Shown here in pieces: positions 1 through 6,874 of a DNA stretch of 16,732 nucleotides (its first letter is position 1; every line of letters begins with the position of its first letter). The stretch is from JBHHZI01 sp046757965 (GTDB taxonomy: Bacteria > Acidobacteriota > Polarisedimenticolia > SMYD01). The notes beneath the pieces were generated by a model. The model did no database searches, had not been told where the DNA came from, and was given only the letters and a program-made list of their open reading frames with translations. Where the stretch lies: positions 1 through 16,732 of the forward strand of contig JBHHZI010000064.1 of assembly GCA_046757965.1 (NCBI GenBank), read 5' to 3'. Both the position numbers and the translations under genes were made by a program.

Positions 1-1
1 G

Positions 2-445
2 AAGGCGGAGAACAGCGGCAACGTCAGCTACGACCCGGCCAATCACCAGCGCATGATGGAGCTGCGCGCCGAGAAGGTGGCCCGGGTGGCGCAGGAGATT
101 CCCGACCTCACGATCAACGGCGACGAGCACGGCAAGGTGCTGGTGGTCGGCTGGGGAGGGACCTACGGGGCCATCACGGCCGCCGTCAACCGCCTCAAGC
201 AGGAGGGCAAGTCGGTGTCCGCGGTGCACCTGCGCTACCTCAATCCGTTCCCGCGCAACCTCGGCAAGATTCTGCGTGACTTCGACCGGGTCCTGGTGCT
301 CGAGCTCAACATGGGACAGCTCGCCATGCTCCTGCGCGCCCGCTTTCTCGTCGACGCCATCAGCCTGCCCAAGGTCCAGGGACGGCCGTTCACCGAGCAC
401 GAGATCCGTGAAAAGATCGACGACCTCCTGGAGCGAACGGCATGA
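2..445 (+). CDS. korA: 2-oxoglutarate:ferredoxin oxidoreductase alpha subunit, C-terminal part (5' truncated by window)
   Basis: This is the C-terminal ~147 residues of the alpha subunit of a 2-oxoacid:ferredoxin oxidoreductase. The enzyme oxidatively decarboxylates 2-oxoglutarate to succinyl-CoA using ferredoxin (or the reverse reaction) in the cytoplasm. The reading frame is open from base 2, so the gene starts outside the window. Visible family features are the conserved stretch VLVVGWGGTYGAITAAV (about residues 42-58 of the fragment), the block VHLRYLNPFPRNL and the LELNMGQLAMLLR segment typical of the KorA C-terminal domain. Its stop overlaps the korB start by four bases (ATGA at 442-445), which implies translational coupling and supports the pairing. 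Substrate specificity is inferred: the LNMGQL and PFP patterns are typical of Kor rather than pyruvate enzymes, but a related 2-oxoacid cannot be excluded. Confidence 0.9.
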   Translation, partial: KAENSGNVSYDPANHQRMMELRAEKVARVAQEIPDLTINGDEHGKVLVVGWGGTYGAITAAVNRLKQEGKSVSAVHLRYLNPFPRNLGKILRDFDRVLVLELNMGQLAMLLRARFLVDAISLPKVQGRPFTEHEIREKIDDLLERTA

Positions 446-1452
446 GCACCGCACCCGCGCTGTCCAAGAAGGATTTTGTTTCGGATCAGGAGGTCCGGTG
501 GTGTCCGGGCTGTGGAGATTACGCCATTCTGAGCGCGGTGCAGCAGGTCTTCGCCGGCCTCGGCATTGCCCGTGAGAACATGGTCGTGATCTCCGGCATC
601 GGTTGTTCCTCGCGGTTTCCCTACTACATGAACATGTACGGTTTTCATACCATCCACGGCCGCGCCCCGGCGATCGCCACCGGCCTGAAGACCAGTCGCC
701 CGGAACTGTCGGTCTGGGTGGTCACCGGTGACGGCGACGCGCTATCCATCGGCGGAAACCATCTGATTCACGCCATGCGGCGCAACATCGGCCTGAAGAT
801 CCTGATGTTCAACAATCGCATCTACGGCCTGACCAAGGGTCAGTACTCGCCGACCTCGGAGCTGGGCAAGCGGACCAAGTCGACGCCGCTGGGTTCCATC
901 GACCGGCCGTTCAATCCGATCTCCGTGGCCCTCGGGGCCGAGGCCACCTTCGTGGCGCGTTCGGTGGATATCTATCAGCCTCACCTCAAGGAAGTTCTGA
1001 GGCGGGCCGCCGCCCACAAGGGCACGGCGTTCGTCGAGATCCTGCAGAACTGCAACATCTTCAACGACCGGGCGTTCACCTACATGACCGACAAGGCAGT
1101 GCGCGACAACAATCAGATCGTTCTCGAGTCCGGCAAGCCGCTGGTGTTCGGCAAGAATCACGAGCGCGGCATCCAGATGACCGGCTACATGCCCGAGGTG
1201 GTCGACCTCGAGGGGAGAGCGCCCGAGGACGTCGTTCTCGACCACGACGAGACGCGCCCCGCCGCCTACGCGTTCATGCTGTCGCGCATGGTGCCGCCGA
1301 AGTATCCGACCCCCATCGGCATCTTCCGGGCGATCGATCTGCCGACCTACGAGGACGGGGCCAACGCGCAGATCGAGCATGCCCGTGCCGAGCAGGGTCC
1401 TGGAGATCTCGGGGCGTTGCTCTCCGCATCCGAGACCTGGGAAGTCTCCTGA
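442..1452 (+). CDS. korB: 2-oxoglutarate:ferredoxin oxidoreductase beta subunit
   Basis: This 336-residue protein is the thiamine diphosphate-binding beta subunit that partners with the preceding alpha subunit. WCPGCGD at residues 20-26 supplies the CxxC pair (C21, C24). With C55 (GIGCSSRFPYY) and C204 (LQNCNIFN), these match the four cysteines that bind the 4Fe-4S cluster in this family. The ThDP/Mg motif is GDGDALSIGGNH (96-107) followed by FNN at 123-125, and HGRAPAIATGLK (72-83) is a further family signature. Length is within the usual range for the two-subunit Kor type, slightly extended at the C-terminus. The ATG start lies in a four-base overlap with korA. It functions in carbon metabolism dependent on low-potential ferredoxin. 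2-oxoglutarate is the most likely substrate, by family resemblance only. Confidence 0.93.
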   Translation: MSTAPALSKKDFVSDQEVRWCPGCGDYAILSAVQQVFAGLGIARENMVVISGIGCSSRFPYYMNMYGFHTIHGRAPAIATGLKTSRPELSVWVVTGDGDALSIGGNHLIHAMRRNIGLKILMFNNRIYGLTKGQYSPTSELGKRTKSTPLGSIDRPFNPISVALGAEATFVARSVDIYQPHLKEVLRRAAAHKGTAFVEILQNCNIFNDRAFTYMTDKAVRDNNQIVLESGKPLVFGKNHERGIQMTGYMPEVVDLEGRAPEDVVLDHDETRPAAYAFMLSRMVPPKYPTPIGIFRAIDLPTYEDGANAQIEHARAEQGPGDLGALLSASETWEVS

Positions 1453-1508
1453 GCCGGCCTCCCGGGCAGGCGACAGGCTCGAACAACCTCGCCCGCTCGG
1501 CGGGCGCC

Positions 1509-3053
1509 ATGAGTCTCGTGACGCTGCTGTCACGAGTGTTCGGCTATATCCGCGATCTACTCCAGGCGGCCCTCCTGGGCGCGGCGGACTCCGCCGATGC
1601 CTATGTCATCGCGCTGCGCATCCCCAACCTTCTGCGTCGTCTGCTCGGGGAAGGGGCCCTGACCGCCGCCTTCGTGCCGGTGTTCACCGAATCGTTTCGC
1701 CAGGAAGGCGAGGAAGAGAGCTGGCGTTTTGCCGCCGCCGCCTTCTGGACCCTGGGCGCGTTGCTCCTGGTGATCACCGGCATCGGGGTGCTCGCCGCGC
1801 CGGCTCTCGTGCGACTCCTGGCCTATGGATTCACCGGCATCGAGGGAAAGATCCCGCTCACCATCCGCCTGACACGGATCATGTTCCCGTATCTGCTGTT
1901 CATCGGCCTCGCCGCCCTGGCGATGGCCATTCTCAACTCCCTCCGCCGCTTCGCGGTACCCGCCTTCACGCCGGTCCTGCTCAACCTCTCCATCATCACG
2001 TTCGCCCTCGTATTTGCCCGTGGCTCGGCGCATCCGGCGTTCTGGTTCGCCATCGGCGTGGTCACCGGGGGCAGTCTCCAGATCCTGTTCCAGATCCCGT
2101 TCATCCTGCGCCTGGCCCGATGTTTTCCATTTCGGGTCACCCTGTCGGACCCGAGGGTCCGACGCGTGGGACGCCTCATGCTGCCGGGTCTGTTCGGTGT
2201 CGGGGTCACGCAGCTCAACCTGGTCGTCGACAGCCAGGTGGCCTCGTTTCTCGGCACCGGCTCGGTCAGCTACCTCTACTACGCCGTGCGCGTCGAGGAA
2301 CTCACCCTGGGCGTGTTCGTGATCTCGCTCTCCACCGTGATCCTGCCGGCCCTGTCCGGTTACGCGGCGGCCGGGCGGGACGACCTGCTCCGCCGGGCCC
2401 TGGGACGCGGTGTCCGCCTGGTGGTGTTCGTGACCCTGCCCGCGATGGTCGGCCTGTGGTGCCTGCGCGAACCGATCATCTCGACCCTGTTCCTCAGGGG
2501 CCACTTCACCCTGGCCGATACGAAGTTCACGGCGTGGGCCCTGGGACTCTACGGTGCCGGGCTGCTCGGCAACGGGCTGGTCAAGGTCCTGGCCCCGGCC
2601 TACTACGCCCGTTTCGACACCGCCACCCCGGTGAAGATCGGTGCGGTGGCCTTCGCGCTGCACGTGCCGATGTGTATCGGTCTGGCCGCCGCCATGGGGC
2701 CGGGCGGCATCGCGCTGTCCACGTCGATCGCCGCCGCGGTCAACGCGGGCGCCCTGCTGGTGGGGCTTGCCCGGCGCGAGGGCACGGCCTGGCTGGAGCC
2801 GGCGCGTGGAGCCCTGCTGCGGGCCCTGGTGGCGGCCGCCGGCATGGGAGTGTTCCTGCTGGCGGTGGTAAGCTCCCTCGGCTTCGATCTGGAGGCCGCC
2901 ACGGCCGTTCGTGCCGGGCGACTGGCCCTGTTCGTCGCCGGTGGCGTGGCGGTCTACCTGGTGCTCTCCTGGATGGTGGGTTCGCGTGAACTCCGCCAGA
3001 TCTGGTCCGGCCTGAAGGGGCGTCTTGAGGGCGGTGATCCAGCGAGTCTCTGA
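1509..3053 (+). CDS. murJ: Lipid II flippase MurJ (MviN family); true start may lie upstream
   Basis: A 514-residue polytopic membrane protein of the MOP exporter superfamily that flips lipid II across the inner membrane during peptidoglycan synthesis. Hydrophobic segments run through the whole protein, as expected for 14 helices. Residues matching functional E. coli MurJ positions are visible: R9 (SRV), R15 (IRD), D30 (SADAY) and R43 in PNLLRRLLGEGA, each offset by nine from E. coli numbering. ATG 1509 is the first ATG/GTG/TTG in frame, but it has no clear ribosome binding site and places the start nine residues inside the family alignment. The in-frame codons just upstream (1482-1508) read NNLARSAGA, which resembles the missing N-terminus, so a non-standard start such as CTG 1449 is possible. 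The gene lies between korB and dtd in an apparent operon. Confidence 0.92.
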   Translation: MSLVTLLSRVFGYIRDLLQAALLGAADSADAYVIALRIPNLLRRLLGEGALTAAFVPVFTESFRQEGEEESWRFAAAAFWTLGALLLVITGIGVLAAPALVRLLAYGFTGIEGKIPLTIRLTRIMFPYLLFIGLAALAMAILNSLRRFAVPAFTPVLLNLSIITFALVFARGSAHPAFWFAIGVVTGGSLQILFQIPFILRLARCFPFRVTLSDPRVRRVGRLMLPGLFGVGVTQLNLVVDSQVASFLGTGSVSYLYYAVRVEELTLGVFVISLSTVILPALSGYAAAGRDDLLRRALGRGVRLVVFVTLPAMVGLWCLREPIISTLFLRGHFTLADTKFTAWALGLYGAGLLGNGLVKVLAPAYYARFDTATPVKIGAVAFALHVPMCIGLAAAMGPGGIALSTSIAAAVNAGALLVGLARREGTAWLEPARGALLRALVAAAGMGVFLLAVVSSLGFDLEAATAVRAGRLALFVAGGVAVYLVLSWMVGSRELRQIWSGLKGRLEGGDPASL

Positions 3054-3486
3054 AGCGTCGGTCCGCATCGAGGGGCGGACGGTCTCCCGGATCGGCCCGG
3101 GATTGCTCGTCCTGATCGGGATCGCGCGCGACGATGCGAGCGACGAGATCGATCGCCTGGCCGGGCGGCTTCCGACGCTGCGGCTCTTCGACGACGGGGA
3201 GCGCCGTCTGAACCGCTCCGTGGAGGACATCGGCGGCGAGATCCTCGTGGTGTCCCAGTTCACGCTCATGGCCAGCCTCGACCGCGGCCGGCGACCTGGA
3301 CTGTCGCAGGCGGCCCCGCCGCAGGAGGCGCGGCGGTTCTACGATCGATTCGTGTCGGTCCTGTCCCGGGGCACGGTCCCGGTGCGGACCGGGGTCTTCG
3401 GCGCCATGATGGAGGTCTCCCTGGTCAACGACGGCCCGGTGACCTTCGTCGCCGACCGAAGCCGCCGGGCGAGGCACGACGGATGA
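3025..3486 (+). CDS. dtd: D-aminoacyl-tRNA deacylase
   Basis: A 153-residue cytoplasmic enzyme that hydrolyses D-amino acids (and glycine) mischarged on tRNA, protecting translation. The N-terminus MRAVIQRVSEASV, the SQFTL catalytic motif (residues 77-81) and the Gly-cisPro motif region NDGPVTF (135-141) are all present. Length is normal (family about 145-155). The start is TTG at 3025, chosen because MRAVxQRV is the canonical family N-terminus. GAAGGGG at 3014-3020 provides a ribosome binding site four bases upstream. The start lies inside murJ (29-base overlap) and the stop overlaps the xerD start by ATGA, so translation is probably coupled on both sides. Confidence 0.96.
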   Translation: MRAVIQRVSEASVRIEGRTVSRIGPGLLVLIGIARDDASDEIDRLAGRLPTLRLFDDGERRLNRSVEDIGGEILVVSQFTLMASLDRGRRPGLSQAAPPQEARRFYDRFVSVLSRGTVPVRTGVFGAMMEVSLVNDGPVTFVADRSRRARHDG

Positions 3487-4424
3487 CGCCGTCGCCGGAG
3501 CCGACCATCGCCTCGTTCCTCGATCACCTGGCCACCGAGAGGGGATTGAGTGCCCACACGGTGGCGGCCTACCGGCGTGATCTCACCGCCGCCACGGCCT
3601 GGTTGGACACGCATACCTCGGGCTCACTGGTCGAGGCCAGCACGGCCGATCTGACCGCCTACGTCGGCGCGGTGCGCGAGAGCGGGCGTGCCCCCGCCTC
3701 GATCTCCCGGCTGCTGTCGGCGCTCCGTGTCTACTACCGATTCCTGGCCGGGGAGGGGATCCGGGCGGACAACCCCGCGCGCCGCCTGGACGGGCCCGGG
3801 CGGTGGCGCCATCTGCCGCGCTACCTGACCGCGAAGGAGGTGGACGCCCTGCTGGCGGCACCGGATCCCGGCACCCCCCGCGGGCAGCGCGACCAGGCCC
3901 TCCTGGAGGTCCTCTACGCCACCGGCCTGCGCGTCTCGGAGCTGGTCGGGCTCCGTTGCGAGGAGGTGCATCTGACGGCCGGATTCGTCCGGGTCCGGGG
4001 CAAGGGGAATCGCGAGCGACTGGTCCCGCTCGGTGAGAGCGCCGTGCACGCCGTCCGGCAATTCCTGCAGGACGGACGGCCGCGCCTGCTGCACGGCCGC
4101 GCCAGCACGGCGCTGTTTCCGACCGCCCGGGGAGGTGCCATGACGCGGCAGGCGTTCTGGAAAAACCTCCGGCGCGACTTCCGGCGCGCCGGATTGCGGG
4201 AGGATCTGTACTCTCCCCATACCCTGCGCCATTCCTTTGCCACCCACCTGCTCGAGCACGGCGCGGACCTGCGCACGGTCCAGTCGCTCCTCGGCCACGC
4301 GGATATCTCCACGACACAGATCTACACGCATGTGAGTCGTGAGCGGCTCCGCCGGGTCTACGAGGCCGGTCACCCCCGTGCCCGCGCCCGGTCGCCGGGA
4401 CCGACCCGCCGGGATCCGGTGTAA
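3483..4424 (+). CDS. xerD: Tyrosine site-specific recombinase XerD-like (chromosome dimer resolution)
   Basis: This 313-residue protein has an N-terminal SAM-like core-binding domain (about residues 6-95) and a C-terminal catalytic domain (about 110-295). The catalytic set is complete: R150 in ATGLRVSEL, K174 in GKGNRE, H246 and R249 in HTLRHSFATH, H272 in LLGHADISTTQ, and nucleophile Y281 in IYTHV. The end of the domain (STTQIYTHVSRERLR, then HPRA) resembles XerD more than XerC, although the two are hard to separate without a tree. It would act at a dif site with a partner recombinase to resolve chromosome dimers. The context of housekeeping genes, with no attachment sites or transposon ends nearby, argues against a mobile-element integrase. 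The ATG lies in a four-base overlap with dtd. Confidence 0.9.
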   Translation: MTPSPEPTIASFLDHLATERGLSAHTVAAYRRDLTAATAWLDTHTSGSLVEASTADLTAYVGAVRESGRAPASISRLLSALRVYYRFLAGEGIRADNPARRLDGPGRWRHLPRYLTAKEVDALLAAPDPGTPRGQRDQALLEVLYATGLRVSELVGLRCEEVHLTAGFVRVRGKGNRERLVPLGESAVHAVRQFLQDGRPRLLHGRASTALFPTARGGAMTRQAFWKNLRRDFRRAGLREDLYSPHTLRHSFATHLLEHGADLRTVQSLLGHADISTTQIYTHVSRERLRRVYEAGHPRARARSPGPTRRDPV

Positions 4425-4425
4425 G

Positions 4426-5388
4426 ATGACCTCGGCCATGGTTGACGAGAACGCCTTCGAGGAGCCGATTCTCGAGATCGAGAAACGTCTCGAGGAGATC
4501 GCCGGATTCGGCGGCGAGCGCGGGTCGGCACGCGAGGTCGAGAAGCTGAGGCGGCGGCTCGACAAGGTCCGCGAGGATGTGTACTCCCATCTCACGCCGT
4601 GGCAGGCCACGCTGGTCGCGCGCCACGCGAAGCGGCCCTACACGGCGGACTATCTCGCCCACCTGTGCACCGACTTCATCGAGATTCACGGGGATCGCAA
4701 GTTCGCGGACGACCCGGCAATTCTTGGCGGGTTCGCCCTTTACCACGGCGAGGCGGTCGCCGTCATCGGTCATCAGAAGGGGCGCGACACGAAGGAGAAG
4801 ATTCGCCGCAACTTCGGCATGGCCCGACCAGAGGGGTACCGGAAGGCCCTTCGCATCATGAAAATGGCGGAGAAGTTCCATCGCCCGGTGCTCACCTTCA
4901 TCGACACTCCCGGCGCCTATCCCGGCATCGGAGCCGAGGAGCGCGGACAGGCGGAGGCCATCGCCACCAACCTGCGGGAGATGGCCCGCCTGCGCGTGCC
5001 GATCCTGGTGACCATCACCGGCGAGGGCGGCAGCGGCGGCGCGCTGGGACTCGGCGTCGGCGACCGCATCCACATGCTGGCGCACTCCATCTACTCGGTG
5101 ATCAGCCCCGAGGGGTGTGCCGCGATCCTGTGGAAGTCCGACAAGATGAAGCAGGAGGCGGCCCGCGCCATGGGAATCACCGCCGACCGTCTGCTTACGA
5201 TGGGCATCATCGACGAGATCGTCGCCGAGCCGCCGGGAGGCGCCCACGCCGACCCGGCCCGCACATTCGAACTGGTGGACGAGGCACTGAGGCGGAGTCT
5301 GCGTGCCAGCCAGGAACTGTCGGTGGAGGACCTCCTGACGCGGCGCCACGCCAAGTTCCGCTCGATGGGGGCCTTCCGGACCGTTTAG
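4426..5388 (+). CDS. accA: Acetyl-CoA carboxylase carboxyltransferase subunit alpha
   Basis: A 320-residue alpha subunit of the carboxyltransferase of acetyl-CoA carboxylase, which transfers CO2 from carboxybiotin to acetyl-CoA to make malonyl-CoA, the first committed step of fatty-acid synthesis. The crotonase-like fold signatures are clear: ILGGFALYHGEAVAVIGHQKG (about 99-119), FGMARPEGYRKALR (130-143), FIDTPGAYPGIGAEERGQ (158-175), and GEGGSGGALGLGVGD (199-213), which contains the oxyanion-hole glycines. The N-terminal coiled-coil FEEPILEIEKRLEEI is typical. ATG 4426 follows the xerD stop by one base. A second in-frame ATG at 4438 is possible; starts further upstream would lie deep inside xerD and are rejected. 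The partner accD is not in the window. The 3' end overlaps the convergent mazG stop by four bases. Confidence 0.96.
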   Translation: MTSAMVDENAFEEPILEIEKRLEEIAGFGGERGSAREVEKLRRRLDKVREDVYSHLTPWQATLVARHAKRPYTADYLAHLCTDFIEIHGDRKFADDPAILGGFALYHGEAVAVIGHQKGRDTKEKIRRNFGMARPEGYRKALRIMKMAEKFHRPVLTFIDTPGAYPGIGAEERGQAEAIATNLREMARLRVPILVTITGEGGSGGALGLGVGDRIHMLAHSIYSVISPEGCAAILWKSDKMKQEAARAMGITADRLLTMGIIDEIVAEPPGGAHADPARTFELVDEALRRSLRASQELSVEDLLTRRHAKFRSMGAFRTV

Positions 5389-6185
5389 GTCGACCCGGAT
5401 CTGCCGTCAGCGGTCCGCTCGATCCGCTTGGCCTCATCCCAGTAGCCGTCCATCTCGGCCAGATCCGACTCCTCCACGGTGCGCCCCTGCTCCGACAGGC
5501 GCTGCTCGATGTGCCGGAAGCGTCGCTCGAATTTCCGCGTCGCCTGCCGCAGAGCCTCCTCCGGATCGATGCCGTGCCGGCGGGCGACATTGGCCAGCAC
5601 GAAGAGGAGATCGCCCAGTTCCTCGGCCATGCGCACCGGACCCTCGCTGACCGCATCCCTCAGCTCCGCCCACTCCTCCTCGACCTTGGCAAACAGGTCG
5701 GCCTCCGCGGTCCAGTCGAAGCCGACCCGCGCCGCCTTCTCGGTCAGCCTCGAGGCGCGCAGCAGGGCCGGGAGATGGGGCGGCACATGGTCCAGGAGGG
5801 ACGGCCGGTCGGTGTCCCGTTTCTCGCGCGCCTTCAGACGTTCCCACTGGTCGAGAACCTCTTCCGCGGTGCTGGCCGTCGATGACCCGAACACATGCGG
5901 GTGGCGCCGGACCAGCTTGTCGTGGATAGCCGTGATGACGTCGCCGATGTCGAAGGTCTGCTCCTCGCGTCGCACCTCTGCCTGGAAGACGACCTGCATG
6001 AGCAGATCTCCGAGTTCCTCCGCGTGCGCGGCTGGCTCCTGCGCGTCGATGGCATCCAGCACCTCGTAGGTCTCCTCGACGAGGTAGATCTTCAGTGTCT
6101 CGAGGGTCTGCTCGCGATCCCACGGGCATCCACCCGGACCGCGCAAGCGGGTCATCAGCGCTACCAGCTCGTCGAACGAGGCCAT
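5385..6185 (-). CDS. mazG: Nucleoside triphosphate pyrophosphohydrolase MazG
   Basis: A 266-residue protein close in length to E. coli MazG (263). It hydrolyses (d)NTPs to the monophosphate and pyrophosphate, serving as a house-cleaning enzyme and possibly affecting ppGpp signalling. Two MazG domains are visible. The first has the metal-binding residues of EETYE (37-41) and EELGD (56-60). The second has EEEWAE (169-174) and EELGD (188-192). The signature GGCPWDREQT lies at 18-27. The start at 6185 is preferred over an in-frame ATG at 6209 because GGAG lies about six bases upstream and the protein then begins MASFDELVALM, as homologues do. The gene converges on accA (stop codons overlap by four bases) and is divergent from the DUF1844 gene. 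Confidence 0.95.
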   Translation of the reverse strand: MASFDELVALMTRLRGPGGCPWDREQTLETLKIYLVEETYEVLDAIDAQEPAAHAEELGDLLMQVVFQAEVRREEQTFDIGDVITAIHDKLVRRHPHVFGSSTASTAEEVLDQWERLKAREKRDTDRPSLLDHVPPHLPALLRASRLTEKAARVGFDWTAEADLFAKVEEEWAELRDAVSEGPVRMAEELGDLLFVLANVARRHGIDPEEALRQATRKFERRFRHIEQRLSEQGRTVEESDLAEMDGYWDEAKRIERTADGRSGST

Positions 6186-6234
6186 CGGCTTCTCCACGGC
6201 CGCTCGCATGCCTACGCGTTGCGGACACTGCCCG

Positions 6235-6250
6235 GCGATGTTACCATCGC
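6235..6250. repeat. Inverted repeat GCGATG-TTAC-CATCGC in the divergent mazG/DUF1844 gap
   Basis: Perfect six-base arms (6235-6240 and 6245-6250) are separated by four bases, ending three bases before the DUF1844 ATG. The repeat occupies the place where a -10 box for that gene would lie. It could be an operator or chance; there is no further evidence. Confidence 0.4.
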
Positions 6251-6253
6251 ACC

Positions 6254-6772
6254 ATGAGCGACGATTCCAGGCAACCGCCGGATGAGGAACCCAGCATCAA
6301 GGTGACGGACCGGCGCCAGTTCGACCGCGACGGCCGCCGACGTCAGTCCGATGTGGGACCGACCTCGCCGACCGGCGCCTCGTCCGCGGGTTCTTCCACC
6401 AGCACCGCCCCGGCCCCGGACGGCAGCAGGCCGGCGGCGGCCGGCTCGCCGCCGCCTCCCCCTCCGGTCGAGACGGCGAGTTCCCGCCCGCCCGGACCGA
6501 AGGGCACCACGCCGGGCCAGAAAGTGGACTTCCAGCAGTTTGTTTACTTCCTGTACATGTCCGCCCTGCACGAGCTCGGGGCTCCGACCGAGCCGGGCGC
6601 CGCTCCCCGCGCCCCCGATCTGGACCGGTCGCGGTTCTTCATCGACGTGCTCACCGTCCTCAAGGAGAAGACGGCAGGCAATCTGTCGACAGGGGAGACC
6701 AAGCTGCTGGACGACGTGGTGTACAACCTGCAGATGCAGTTCATGAGCGCCTCGGCCGCTCCCACCGCCTGA
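6254..6772 (+). CDS. DUF1844 domain-containing protein
   Basis: A 172-residue protein with two parts. The N-terminus has the conserved segment IKVTDRRQFDRDG (15-27), seen in many DUF1844 proteins, followed by a low-complexity Pro/Ser/Gly/Ala linker (about 35-88). The C-terminal DUF1844 domain (about 91-165) has FQQFVYFLYMSALHELG (93-109), an acidic residue patch, then FFIDVLTVLKEKTAGNLS (128-145) and LLDDVVYNLQMQFM (151-164). The function of the family is unknown. It is predicted to be helical and cytoplasmic, with no signal peptide. ATG 6254 was chosen because the conserved N-terminal motif starts shortly after it; the upstream open frame would run through the divergent mazG. No Shine-Dalgarno sequence is visible, so a leaderless transcript is possible. 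Confidence 0.87.
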   Translation: MSDDSRQPPDEEPSIKVTDRRQFDRDGRRRQSDVGPTSPTGASSAGSSTSTAPAPDGSRPAAAGSPPPPPPVETASSRPPGPKGTTPGQKVDFQQFVYFLYMSALHELGAPTEPGAAPRAPDLDRSRFFIDVLTVLKEKTAGNLSTGETKLLDDVVYNLQMQFMSASAAPTA

Positions 6773-6874
6773 CCGCGCCACACCCCGATCCCTTGCTTCA
6801 AGGGCCTTGCGGACCTACGTTTGCGCCGCACGGGACGATTGAGCGGCCCGCTGCATCTGACACGTGTGTCTTGA

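Noticed and set aside
1379..2989. 536-codon + strand frame overlapping murJ
   Set aside because: Arg/Gly/Pro/His-rich translation without domains; murJ in the other frame shows clear family residues.
1557..3269. 570-codon - strand frame opposite murJ and dtd
   Set aside because: Composition is typical of an antisense shadow and it covers two conserved genes.
3483..4424. Tyrosine recombinase as a sign of an integrated mobile element
   Set aside because: Sequence features are of the XerD housekeeping type, it lies within an operon of core genes, and no attachment repeats or phage genes are nearby.
6790..6804. CCCTTG-CTT-CAAGGG hairpin after the DUF1844 gene as a terminator
   Set aside because: The six-base stem has a tight three-base loop and no following T run, so intrinsic termination is not supported.
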